From: a virus
Strand: one strand, 5' to 3'
IMG/VR virus record: IMGVR_UViG_3300018063_000021
Location: 1 to 44,805 of that record
Length of the DNA stretch: 44,805 nucleotides
The stretch's first letter is position 1. Every line of letters starts with the position of its first letter. Position numbers and translations under genes: made by a program. Below the pieces are notes generated by a model. That model saw only the letters and a program-made list of their open reading frames with translations. It was not told where the DNA came from and did not search any database. Shown in pieces: positions 12,618-19,560 of the stretch.

Positions 12618-13670
12618 ATGAGCGGACCTAAACTTGTTCATCCCTCCGGAGGGAGCCTACCGCTCTTTGACGAGCGCCCGATTCCGCTCGCTGGATGGCG
12701 GTTACTAGACAAGCGCGCCGAGCCGATTGGGCGACCAACGGAAGCAGAAACAACGTTCGCGTTAGAGTTCTCAGGCGCCGCGCACGAATCCTCTGGTTAT
12801 TGGGTGGGAGACATTCTGGCCTACACCGAGAGCCGCGCGGATTGGAATGAAAAGGCGTCGCAGATCACCAGCGTCACCGGGCTCGCGCGACACACGATTG
12901 AAAACCTGGCATCAATGGCCCGGAACGTCGACCAGGCGTCACGTGCACTGTCGCCGTCAGTGGCACATTCGAAGGTTGTGCAGAAGCTCACGCCGGCTGA
13001 TCAGCGAAAGTGGTTGAGGAAGGCGAACACTGAAGGATGGGGTAAACGTGAACTCGATATCGAACTAAAGCGGGCGCAGAAGCGTGGCGTCGTGTCCGGC
13101 ACCGCGGATCTCGAAGGGATGTTCCGCGTGTGGCTGATCGATTACCCGTGGCTCTACGGGGCCACGCAACCGAGCGCCACGAGCGCGCAGTCGCACTATC
13201 GCGGCATTCCCATCGAGCAGGGCGTCAAGATGGGCTCGTCGGTGAAGGCGCACACCACGAAGCACGCGGTCGCTTTCTTCTGGGTAACTGCGCCGCTGCT
13301 CTACTACGCGAGCGACGGGATTTCCCCAGACCCGTATCGGCTGATTACGGCCTGGGGATTCGAGCCGAAGACCGGCGGCGTGTGGGACAAGGTCTTGCAC
13401 AACTTCGGGAACTACTTGAGCATCCGGCACGAGCATCTCATTATCGCGACACGAGGGAGCTGCACGCCGGATCGCCCGACGCCGATGTTCGACTCCGTCT
13501 TCAGCGAGCGCAAGAGTGACGTGCACAGTGAGAAGCCGGCGCTCGTGCACACGATGATCGAGCGGCTCTACGACGGGCCGCGCGTCGAGCTGTTTGCCCG
13601 GCAACATCGAAAGGGCTGGACCTGTTGGGGCGATCAAGTGGGAGAAGCCGCCGAGAAGAAGGTCGGATGA
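12618..13670 (+). CDS. MT-A70-like DNA N6-adenine methyltransferase with N-terminal accessory domain
   Basis: A 350-residue protein with two parts. Residues 25-155 form a helical domain found beside phage regulators: GWRLLD, FSGAAHESSGYWVGD, TGLARHTIENL and LTPADQRKWLRKANTEGW. Residues 168-345 resemble the MT-A70 methyltransferase: VWLIDYPW (172-178) at the catalytic DPPW position, AVAFFWVTAPLL, a WGFEP strand, ATRGSC, FSERKSDVHSEKPALV and ELFARQHRKGWTCWGDQ. The catalytic motif is DYPW instead of DPPW. The Pro-Trp pair and first Asp are kept, so activity is plausible. It probably modifies phage DNA to resist host restriction. Confidence 0.8.
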   Translation: MSGPKLVHPSGGSLPLFDERPIPLAGWRLLDKRAEPIGRPTEAETTFALEFSGAAHESSGYWVGDILAYTESRADWNEKASQITSVTGLARHTIENLASMARNVDQASRALSPSVAHSKVVQKLTPADQRKWLRKANTEGWGKRELDIELKRAQKRGVVSGTADLEGMFRVWLIDYPWLYGATQPSATSAQSHYRGIPIEQGVKMGSSVKAHTTKHAVAFFWVTAPLLYYASDGISPDPYRLITAWGFEPKTGGVWDKVLHNFGNYLSIRHEHLIIATRGSCTPDRPTPMFDSVFSERKSDVHSEKPALVHTMIERLYDGPRVELFARQHRKGWTCWGDQVGEAAEKKVG

Positions 13671-13885
13671 AGCCGGAGAACCTGAAGTGCCCGACGTGCG
13701 GCGGGCCGATGGTATCGCGCATCTCAAAGACGACGGATCGTTTCGGCCAATCGTCAGGGCGGCGGTTCTGGGGATGCGCCGGGTTTCCTGATTGTCGAGG
13801 CACGCGCGATGCCGATGGGTTGTCGCGCGAGGAACGGCGCGGAGAACAACACAACAGCGAAAGAGGGAACGACGATGAAGGGTAA
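13667..13885 (+). CDS. Topoisomerase-type zinc finger protein
   Basis: A 72-residue protein whose first 45 residues match the C4 zinc finger found at the end of type IA topoisomerases: CPTCGGPMVSRISK, then RRFWGCAGFPDCRGTR. The rest is charged and probably disordered. As a stand-alone finger it should bind single-stranded DNA or assist a host enzyme. It overlaps the methyltransferase by ATGA. Confidence 0.7.
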   Translation: MKPENLKCPTCGGPMVSRISKTTDRFGQSSGRRFWGCAGFPDCRGTRDADGLSREERRGEQHNSERGNDDEG

Positions 13886-14066
13886 AACACGCATCACGAT
13901 CAATCGCGAGACGTTGAAAGCGCTGCTCGAAGAGCACATCTCGCGCAGCATGCTCGGTGACTACCACCTGCTTGAGTGGACCGTGCATCGCAACAGCAGC
14001 GTCGAGCTAGTCATCACACCGAAGTCAGAAGCGGTTTTACCGCTCGACGCCGAACCCGGCGTGTAG
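13875..14066 (+). CDS. Hypothetical small protein
   Basis: A 63-residue protein (MKGKTRITINRETLKALLEE...) overlapping the previous gene by 11 bases, with an AGAGGG site upstream. It looks like an alpha-beta fold with strands TRITIN, LLEWTVH and SVELVIT. No family recognised. Confidence 0.5.
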   Translation: MKGKTRITINRETLKALLEEHISRSMLGDYHLLEWTVHRNSSVELVITPKSEAVLPLDAEPGV

Positions 14067-14068
14067 TT

Positions 14069-14395
14069 ATGGCACGATCAGAGCGAGACGTGCCGGTGAT
14101 GCGCTCGCGCTCTTCCAGGTCAGACGTCACGTCGAAGAAGACACTCGGCAAGCTACAAGAGGAACTAGGCGAGCTGGTCGCCATCGTGGGCCGGTGCCAG
14201 ATTCACGGCACTGAGCCGGAGACCGGCGAGCCGAATCACCTGACGCTCGAAAAGGAAATCGCGGACGTGCAAGCGGTGATGCAGATCGTCAGCAAGATGT
14301 TCGGGCTGAACGAGGGAGCCATACGTCGGCGCCGGCTACAGAAAGTCGAGCACTTGACACGCTGGCACGAGCTTCTTCAAGGGATGAAGTCATGA
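14069..14395 (+). CDS. MazG-like nucleotide pyrophosphohydrolase (putative)
   Basis: A 108-residue protein. Residues 27-85 carry KLQEELGELVAIVGRC, a linker, then LEKEIADVQAVMQIV: the E-x2-E and E-x2-D signature of all-alpha NTP pyrophosphatases (MazG-like). Such enzymes hydrolyse nucleoside triphosphates and can lower alarmone or dUTP levels during infection. The N-terminus is basic and probably flexible. Confidence 0.65.
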   Translation: MARSERDVPVMRSRSSRSDVTSKKTLGKLQEELGELVAIVGRCQIHGTEPETGEPNHLTLEKEIADVQAVMQIVSKMFGLNEGAIRRRRLQKVEHLTRWHELLQGMKS

Positions 14396-14428
14396 AACAA
14401 ACTGCCTAAAATACGGGGGTGCGGACGA

Positions 14429-14635
14429 GTGAAGACACCACACACGATGACGGCACGCGGGCGCTTGGTGCGTGTGACGCTCAAGAGCGGCGAGACGTTC
14501 GAAGCTCGTTTCCTTGAGCGCACACGGAGTAAGGTGCTGGTCTTCGCAAGCGGGCGGCGCGTGCCGGCGGGCGACGTGAAGAGCTTCAGCGACCGCCGAA
14601 TCTTACAGCCGGTGAGCGCGCATCGGAGGGTGTGA
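14429..14635 (+). CDS. Small beta-barrel-like protein
   Basis: A 68-residue protein from a GTG at 14429 (GGGGG upstream); an ATG at 14447 is an alternative. GRLVRVTLKSGETFEARFLE, then SKVLVFASGRRVPAGDVKSF suggests a small Sm/SH3-like barrel, in which strands alternate with charged turns. Function unknown. About 30 bases before it hold CCTAAAATAC, a weak -10-like box. Confidence 0.45.
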   Translation: MKTPHTMTARGRLVRVTLKSGETFEARFLERTRSKVLVFASGRRVPAGDVKSFSDRRILQPVSAHRRV

Positions 14636-14637
14636 TG

Positions 14638-14853
14638 ATGGTGAACGGGCGCGTGCTCGGCTTGGCGTGGCCGTGGCTCGGCCTGGAATGGCGCTGTAGC
14701 GAGTGCGGGCACAAGGCTGATAACAACAACGAGCTGCTCACGCACATCTGGACGACGCACGCGAAGCAGGCGATTACCGAGAACCCGACGCTTGTCGAGG
14801 CGCTCTGGCGGATGGCGGCACGGCAGCATCTCGACAGATTGGCGCGCAAATGA
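14638..14853 (+). CDS. C2H2-like zinc finger protein
   Basis: A 71-residue protein with CSECGHKADNNNELLTHIWT then TH: a Cys-x2-Cys ... His-x4-His pattern of a C2H2-type finger. Three start codons lie in tandem (GTG 14632, ATG 14635, ATG 14638); the ATG at 14638 has the best distance from GGAGG (7 bases). The N-terminus is hydrophobic (VLGLAWPWLGLEW) but too short to call a membrane anchor. Confidence 0.55.
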   Translation: MVNGRVLGLAWPWLGLEWRCSECGHKADNNNELLTHIWTTHAKQAITENPTLVEALWRMAARQHLDRLARK

Positions 14854-15059
14854 AAACAGCCGGCGGGTTCAGGTATGCGATGCAGGTGGAAATCGGCGGC
14901 GGGCGCTGGAGCACACGACTCTCGGCCGACGACTTCGAGCTGGTCAGTAAATGCTTCAACGATTACACGAACGCGGTTGGGAACACGAGTACGGTGCGGC
15001 TGATCGATCAGGCGACTGATGACGTATTCCGTCAAGTGATTCCAATCCAACGATGGTAA
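14850..15059 (+). CDS. Hypothetical small protein
   Basis: A 69-residue protein overlapping the preceding stop (ATGA). Predicted strands at RYAMQVEIGG and STVRLIDQ with a helix at DDFELVSKCFNDY; it probably folds as a compact alpha-beta domain. No family recognised. Confidence 0.5.
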   Translation: MKTAGGFRYAMQVEIGGGRWSTRLSADDFELVSKCFNDYTNAVGNTSTVRLIDQATDDVFRQVIPIQRW

Positions 15060-15062
15060 ACA

Positions 15063-15290
15063 ATGGAGTTCCACATTAACACCCGTGTTCGCTACAAGCC
15101 GAAGGCCAGCGTGTACGGCTACGAGCATTTGGTTGAGTCCGATGGTCGCGTGCCGGCCATCGTCATCGGTCACTCGCTCAAGCGGGTTCGCATTGAGTTC
15201 AACGGGCGGCGGATGACGGCGAAAGGGACGAGCCAAACATCCGTACTGGCCGAGAACCTCATCGTCGACAGCGCGCCATCACCCAGATGA
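15063..15290 (+). CDS. Hypothetical small beta-rich protein
   Basis: A 75-residue protein with alternating strands (TRVRYKPKAS, RVPAIVIGHSLKRVRIEFNG, TSVLAENLIV), likely a small barrel. No motif. It is coupled to the next gene by ATGA at 15287. Confidence 0.5.
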   Translation: MEFHINTRVRYKPKASVYGYEHLVESDGRVPAIVIGHSLKRVRIEFNGRRMTAKGTSQTSVLAENLIVDSAPSPR

Positions 15291-15496
15291 CCGGGCCGAC
15301 CACGACCGCGCCGAAACCCGCTGCGCCGGTCTCGTGGTGGATCGGGAGTCCGCGCGTTGGCTTCTTCACTGAGGCCGAGCGCCGCCATCCGGGCAGCAAC
15401 ATGACGAAGGCCCCAACCAGCTTCATGGGTGCGTGGTCCGGCCGGAAGACCAAGTCACTGATCTGCCTACCTGATCGTCACCGGGGGCTGCGATGA
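15287..15496 (+). CDS. Hypothetical small protein before packaging genes
   Basis: A 69-residue protein rich in Pro, Thr and Arg, with WWIGSPRVGFF and a basic end. No family recognised. The 41 bases after it carry GTAGGCTCGT (15521-15530), also found in P1, but without a -35 at a normal distance. Confidence 0.45.
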   Translation: MTGPTTTAPKPAAPVSWWIGSPRVGFFTEAERRHPGSNMTKAPTSFMGAWSGRKTKSLICLPDRHRGLR

Positions 15497-15537
15497 CTGG
15501 CGCGACTTCCTAGTCACATGGTAGGCTCGTCGGTATC

Positions 15538-16491
15538 GTGGCCCGGAAGCGTACAGCGACCTTGTCAGACCCCGAAGAGGGGTTCTGCCTGGAATACCTC
15601 AGCAACGGGCTCAACGCCACGCGGGCCTACAAAGCCGTGCATCCGCGAGCCAAAACCTCTACGGCGACGACCGAAGGGCATAAAACCCTTAGGAAACCTC
15701 ACGTAGCCGCATTCCTCGCCACAGAGCAGGCCGCGCGCAAAGTCCGGCTTCAGATGGACGGCGACGAAGCGCTCGAAGGGCTCACCCGGCACGCCCGTGG
15801 CGATCCGCGCCGGCTGTTCAAGGGTAACCGGCTGCTGCCGATGGACGAATGGCCGGACGATGCCGCCGATTGTGTGAAGGCGCTGAAACCAGGACCGTTC
15901 GGCACGGCCAAGAAACGCGCCAAACCTCTGGTCCCATCCCGCCGGCGGGATGCCAAGCCCCTGAAGCCCACGACGAGACTAGTGGATGCGGACAGCCCGC
16001 TGACCCCACCGCAAGAGGCGTTCGTCCTGCACTACCTGAGTAACGGGTGGAACGGCACGCGGGCCTATCTCGCGTCGCATCCCAGGTGTACCTACGAGAG
16101 CGCAGCGACCGGGGCCTACGAGTCTCTGAGGAACGCCAAGATCCGGGCGCGGCTTCAGAGGGAGCTGTCCACCAATTTCAAGGCGCTCCAGATGAACGCC
16201 GACGAGAGTCTGGCGCGGCTGTCCATCGTGGGCCGGGCGGACATCCTGGACGCGTACGACGACGCGGGGAAGATGCGCCCGCTCAGGGAGTGGCCGGCGA
16301 ACCTCCGGCTGGCGCTCAAGTCGGTGAAGCGGAACGCCTTCGGGGACTACGATATCGTCTTCGACGACCGGGTGCATGCGGTCGAGCTGATGGCCATCAA
16401 CGGGGGCAAGCTCTCGCGCTCGCTGAACGTGCGGCATGGCGTCGCGGCACTGGCGAAGATCATCGACGGGGACGAGGGCGAGGACGCATGA
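15538..16491 (+). CDS. terS: Small terminase subunit with two tandem Terminase_2-type domains
   Basis: A 317-residue protein made of two homologous halves. Copy 1 (about 9-123): DPEEGFCLEYLSNGLNATRA, a helix, KPHVAAFL, then DEALEGLTRHARGDPRRLF, MDEWPDD, CVKALKPGPFG. Copy 2 (about 154-294): TPPQEAFVLHYLSNGWNGTR, a helix, AKIRARLQ, then DESLARLSIVGRADILDAY, LREWPAN, LALKSVKRNAFGDYDIVF. Each carries the helix-turn-helix that binds phage DNA for packaging. A basic linker (KKRAKPLVPSRRR) joins them. Normal family members carry one copy in 140-190 residues. The start is a GTG with no good Shine-Dalgarno. TerL follows 203 bases later. Confidence 0.8.
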   Translation: MARKRTATLSDPEEGFCLEYLSNGLNATRAYKAVHPRAKTSTATTEGHKTLRKPHVAAFLATEQAARKVRLQMDGDEALEGLTRHARGDPRRLFKGNRLLPMDEWPDDAADCVKALKPGPFGTAKKRAKPLVPSRRRDAKPLKPTTRLVDADSPLTPPQEAFVLHYLSNGWNGTRAYLASHPRCTYESAATGAYESLRNAKIRARLQRELSTNFKALQMNADESLARLSIVGRADILDAYDDAGKMRPLREWPANLRLALKSVKRNAFGDYDIVFDDRVHAVELMAINGGKLSRSLNVRHGVAALAKIIDGDEGEDA

Positions 16492-16694
16492 AGACGTGGT
16501 CGGCCATCGAGGATATCCACGGGCGCGTCAAGAGCGTCCACATCGTCCCCGTGAAGGATCTCCGACGACACAATCAACGCGGCCGTGGGTGCTGGTGTCA
16601 GCCGCGCGTGGATGGGCTGCCGAACGGGTGGGTGCTCGTGGTGCATAACGCGGTCGACGGACGGGATCTCATCGAACAGCACGGCGTCAACTAA
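16488..16694 (+). CDS. Conserved small protein between terminase subunits
   Basis: A 68-residue protein with KSVHIVPVKDLRRHNQRGRG, CWCQPRVD and VLVVHNAVDGRDLIEQHG. The pattern hViPi-DLr-H...C-C-Pr....vvHns-DGRe resembles a small conserved protein found in many podoviruses next to terminase genes. Its function is not known to me. ATGA overlap upstream; the stop abuts the TerL start. Confidence 0.6.
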   Translation: MKTWSAIEDIHGRVKSVHIVPVKDLRRHNQRGRGCWCQPRVDGLPNGWVLVVHNAVDGRDLIEQHGVN

Positions 16695-18194
16695 ATGGGC
16701 ATCGAGTCCGCGCACAAGAAGATCACGCGCTGGCGCGAGCATCCCGAGGCGATGGTCCGGGAGGAGTTCGGCGTCGAGCCGGACACCTTCCAACTTGAGG
16801 GGCTCCGCGCGTTCGCCAAGCCGTCCGTGAATCGGATCGCGCTGAAAGCCTGCAAGGGTCCCGGCAAGACCGCCTTCGAGGCGTGGTGCATCCTCAACTT
16901 CCTCGCCACGCGCAAGTATCCGAAGATCGGCGCCACCTCGATCACGGGGGACAACCTCAACACGAACCTCTGGCCCGAGATCGCGAAGTGGATGCACAAG
17001 TCGCGATTCTTCACCGACACGTTTCTCTGGACGCAGACGCGCGTGGTGTACCGGGAGGAGCCGGAGAACTGGTTCGCCGTGGCGCGGACGTGGCCACGGA
17101 AAGCTGACGCGCAACAGCAGGCGGACGCGCTCGCCGGCCTGCACGCCGACCATGTGATGTTCGTGCTGGACGAGAGCGGGGGCATCCCGCAAGCGGTCAT
17201 GGTGGCGGCCGAAGCCATCCTGGCCAACGAGGGCGTCGAGGCCAAGATTATTCAAGGCGGCAACCCCACACACGTCACCGGGCCGCTCTATCGCGCCTAC
17301 ACGCAGGATCGTCATCTTTGGTACGTCATCACGATCACGGGCGACCCGGACGACCCGCGCCGCTCGAAGCGGATCTCCCTGACGTGGGCGAAGGAGCAGA
17401 TCGAACAATACGGTCGCGACAACCCGTGGGTGAAGGTGAACGTGCTCGGCGAGTTCCCGCCCGCGAGCATTAACGCGCTCTTAGGCGTCGAAGAGGTCGA
17501 GCTGGCGATGCGCCGCCATCTGCGACCGGATGCGTGGGAGTGGTCGCAGAAGCGCCTGGGCGTGGACGTGGCGCGGTTCGGGGACGACCGGACGGTCATC
17601 TTCCCGCGGCAAGGGCTCGCGGCCTTCATGCCCGTGGTGATGCGCGTCCAGCGGACGACGGCGATCGCGACCCGCGTCGCCCGCGCCATGTCGAAGTGGG
17701 ACGCGGAGCTGATCCTCATCGATGACTCCGGCCATTGGGGGCACGGCGTCGTGGATAGTCTGATCACGGCCGGCTACCCGGTGATACCGGTGCTCGCGGA
17801 AGACACCGCGCTTGACCGGCAATACAAAAACCGGCGCGCCGAGATGTGGCTGGAGATGGCGAAGGCGATCAGCACGGGCATGGCGCTCCCGCACCTGCCG
17901 GAGCTGATTCGTGAGTTGACCGTCCCGACCTACACCTTCATCGGCGGGAAGTTCGTCCTGGAACCGAAGGACCAGATCAAGACGCGCCTTGGCCAGTCGC
18001 CGGACCTCGCCGATGCGCTCGCGCTCACGTTCGCCATGCCCGATCAGCCGGGCCAGATGATGGAGCGGTTCCGGCGGCGACACACCGCGCTTCACGATGG
18101 CAACCCGTTCGCGGTCAGCCCGGCCGACGTGTTTCCGGACATGGGCGCCACGACAGCCGAGGCCGACTTTGATCCCTACAAGGTGAAGATTTGA
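16695..18194 (+). CDS. terL: Large terminase subunit (ATPase/nuclease)
   Basis: A 499-residue packaging motor. ATPase motifs: Walker A KGPGKT (about 54-59) and Walker B VMFVLDES (154-161). The RNase H-like nuclease domain has RLGVDVARFGDDRTV (Asp291), ELILIDDSGHWGHGVVDSL (Asp343-344) and SPDLADALALTFA (Asp440), the usual three acidic sites. It translocates phage DNA into the prohead and cuts it, acting with the tandem TerS encoded upstream. The full-length motif set indicates an active enzyme. Confidence 0.95.
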   Translation: MGIESAHKKITRWREHPEAMVREEFGVEPDTFQLEGLRAFAKPSVNRIALKACKGPGKTAFEAWCILNFLATRKYPKIGATSITGDNLNTNLWPEIAKWMHKSRFFTDTFLWTQTRVVYREEPENWFAVARTWPRKADAQQQADALAGLHADHVMFVLDESGGIPQAVMVAAEAILANEGVEAKIIQGGNPTHVTGPLYRAYTQDRHLWYVITITGDPDDPRRSKRISLTWAKEQIEQYGRDNPWVKVNVLGEFPPASINALLGVEEVELAMRRHLRPDAWEWSQKRLGVDVARFGDDRTVIFPRQGLAAFMPVVMRVQRTTAIATRVARAMSKWDAELILIDDSGHWGHGVVDSLITAGYPVIPVLAEDTALDRQYKNRRAEMWLEMAKAISTGMALPHLPELIRELTVPTYTFIGGKFVLEPKDQIKTRLGQSPDLADALALTFAMPDQPGQMMERFRRRHTALHDGNPFAVSPADVFPDMGATTAEADFDPYKVKI

Positions 18195-18436
18195 TGATCT
18201 ACGACGCTGCGCGCACGGCGCGGATTCTCGCGGTGATCAGCACGCAGATCGTCACGCTGCCCGGCAAGGGCACGGGGACCATTGTGACGAGTGCGGACGG
18301 GATCACGCGCTACCTCGCGACGGCGCAGGGGATGCGACGGCTCGACGAAAAACCACCAGGCAAGCGCGCACGGAAGGCGTGGAAAGCCGCGCGCCGTGTC
18401 AACCTGCACCAGAAGTTAACCGATGAGAAGGAGTGA
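18194..18436 (+). CDS. Hypothetical small basic protein
   Basis: An 80-residue protein whose ATG uses the last base of the TerL stop. It has a short beta stretch (QIVTLPGKGTGTIVT) and a basic C-terminus (KPPGKRARKAWKAARRVN). No family recognised. It leads into a short coupled frame before the acetyltransferase gene. Confidence 0.55.
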   Translation: MIYDAARTARILAVISTQIVTLPGKGTGTIVTSADGITRYLATAQGMRRLDEKPPGKRARKAWKAARRVNLHQKLTDEKE

Positions 18437-18441
18437 CGACA

Positions 18442-18486
18442 ATGGATACAAGGGATGGAACTATCTACGAGAAACCGACACGATGA
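18442..18486 (+). CDS. Possible 14-codon leader peptide coupled to GNAT gene
   Basis: MDTRDGTIYEKPTR with AAGGAG about nine bases before its ATG. Its stop overlaps the start of the acetyltransferase (ATGA at 18483). The acetyltransferase has no ribosome binding site of its own, so translation of this short frame may deliver ribosomes to it. Too short to prove by sequence alone. Confidence 0.35.
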   Translation: MDTRDGTIYEKPTR

Positions 18487-18932
18487 TCAGACTCGCGATG
18501 GAGGACGACCTCGACCGGCTCGTCGAACTGACGCGACACTTCCTCGCCAGCAGTGTCTACGGCGCGTTGTTCCCGTTCAACCCCGTGGCGGTCGAGGGCC
18601 TCATCCTGACGGTGCTCCACGTCGGCGCGATCTTCGTCGCGGAGGTCGACGGGCGTGTCGAGGGGATGCTCGCCGTGGCGGTGTTGAGGCACCAGGTTTC
18701 TGGTGAGTTGATTGCTGAAGAGATCGCGTGGTGGGTTGAGCCGGGCCACCGGCACAGGACGCTCGGCCCCCGCCTGTTGGGGTGTCTGGAAGATTGGGCA
18801 GTGCGACAACGGGCAATTATGGTAAAAATGGTGTCGCCAACCGGGGACACCGACCTGGAGGCGTTCTATCGGCGCCTGGGGTACGTGGCGGTGGAGACCG
18901 CGTTCGTGAAGCGCCTGCACAAAGTGAGCTGA
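18483..18932 (+). CDS. GNAT family N-acetyltransferase
   Basis: A 149-residue protein with the GNAT fold: MIRLAMEDDLDRLVELTRHF at the N-terminus, then IFVAEVDGRVEGMLAV (strands 2-4), EEIAWWVEPGHRHRTLGPRL (acetyl-CoA loop, a variant of the Q/RxxGxG/A pattern) and FYRRLGYVAVE (the end strand). Comparable acetyltransferases lie between terminase and portal or core genes in other podoviruses; the target is unknown. I chose the ATG at 18483; the same frame is open to 18423 but that part overlaps the leader peptide. Confidence 0.8.
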   Translation: MIRLAMEDDLDRLVELTRHFLASSVYGALFPFNPVAVEGLILTVLHVGAIFVAEVDGRVEGMLAVAVLRHQVSGELIAEEIAWWVEPGHRHRTLGPRLLGCLEDWAVRQRAIMVKMVSPTGDTDLEAFYRRLGYVAVETAFVKRLHKVS

Positions 18933-18936
18933 GCTG

Positions 18937-19236
18937 ATGGCCGGATTCACGGGACTCGCACGGTCGAGCATCGGGATCGGAAAGAAGGTCGCCGGCGTCG
19001 CCCGCCGCATGACCGCGAAGGCTGGCGGCGCCACGGTAGACGCGGCACAAGCGGTCGCCGGCGTCACCACGCCGAAGCCCGTCGGCGGCGTCGTCGGTGG
19101 GGTGGCGAGTGCGCTGCTGCCGTTTGGGAAACGCAAGCGCAAGCCACGGATGGTCGGCGGTGCCGCAGCCGGTCTGCCCGCAGGTGTACAGACCATGAGT
19201 AGTAAGGTCGGCCCGGCGTCCGTAGTGGGCGGGTAG
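18937..19236 (+). CDS. Gly/Ala-rich small virion-type protein with KRKRK motif
   Basis: A 99-residue protein with a basic amphipathic N-terminus, Gly/Ala/Val-rich middle (PVGGVVGGVASALLPF) and GKRKRKPRMVGGAAAG near residue 65. The motif KRKRK then M and GG is shared with the genes ending at 5846 and 19559. Between terminase and portal, podoviruses often encode small tail-assembly or virion proteins of this composition (T7 6.7/7.3-like). That role is inferred from position. Confidence 0.5.
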   Translation: MAGFTGLARSSIGIGKKVAGVARRMTAKAGGATVDAAQAVAGVTTPKPVGGVVGGVASALLPFGKRKRKPRMVGGAAAGLPAGVQTMSSKVGPASVVGG

Positions 19237-19264
19237 CGATGGCTGCCTTCACGGCACTCGGCAT
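19235..19264 (+). repeat. 30-bp direct repeat, copy 1 (gene start module)
   Basis: Identical over 30 bases to 31368-31397. The repeat covers the last four bases before the start codon and the first codons of the gene at 19239, giving the peptide MAAFTALGIG in both genes. Confidence 0.9.
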
Positions 19265-19559
19265 CGGCGCCGCGGTTGGTGCTGGCGTGGCGCTGGCGCG
19301 TCGGCGGGCCGCGAAGAAAAAGGCGGAGAAGGCCGCGGCGGAGGCCGCGCAGCAGACACCGGTCGCGGAGGGTCCGGGCGTGCCGACGCCGCCCGATGCC
19401 GCGCGGGCCGCGAGCGAGTCCCGGCGAGCCGCGGACCTCGCCGTGACGAAGCGGAAGCGGAAAGCGATGGGGGGCGGGCTCCGGAACCTGAGCACACAGG
19501 CGCGGCCCGGGACGGGTGGGCAAGCGGTGCTTCGGCAGACCTCGCTGGTGGGATACTAG
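19239..19559 (+). CDS. Small virion-type protein before portal (T7 gp7.3-like position)
   Basis: A 106-residue protein. It begins MAAFTALGIGAAVGAGVALA, a hydrophobic Gly/Ala stretch shared at the start with the core protein at 31372. The middle is a charged helix, and the C-terminal part reads AVTKRKRKAMGGG, then VLRQTSLVGY. A C-terminus of 'R-TLLG' type after a basic KRKR patch is common in small proteins encoded just before the portal in podoviruses, which take part in tail or core assembly. The assignment is by pattern and position only. Confidence 0.55.
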   Translation: MAAFTALGIGAAVGAGVALARRRAAKKKAEKAAAEAAQQTPVAEGPGVPTPPDAARAASESRRAADLAVTKRKRKAMGGGLRNLSTQARPGTGGQAVLRQTSLVGY

Positions 19560-19560
19560 G

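Noticed and set aside
15505-15527. Promoter before the small terminase using TAGGCT at 15522
   Set aside because: No -35 at 16-18 bases; the start codon would be almost at the transcription start. Similarity to P1 is limited to about ten bases.
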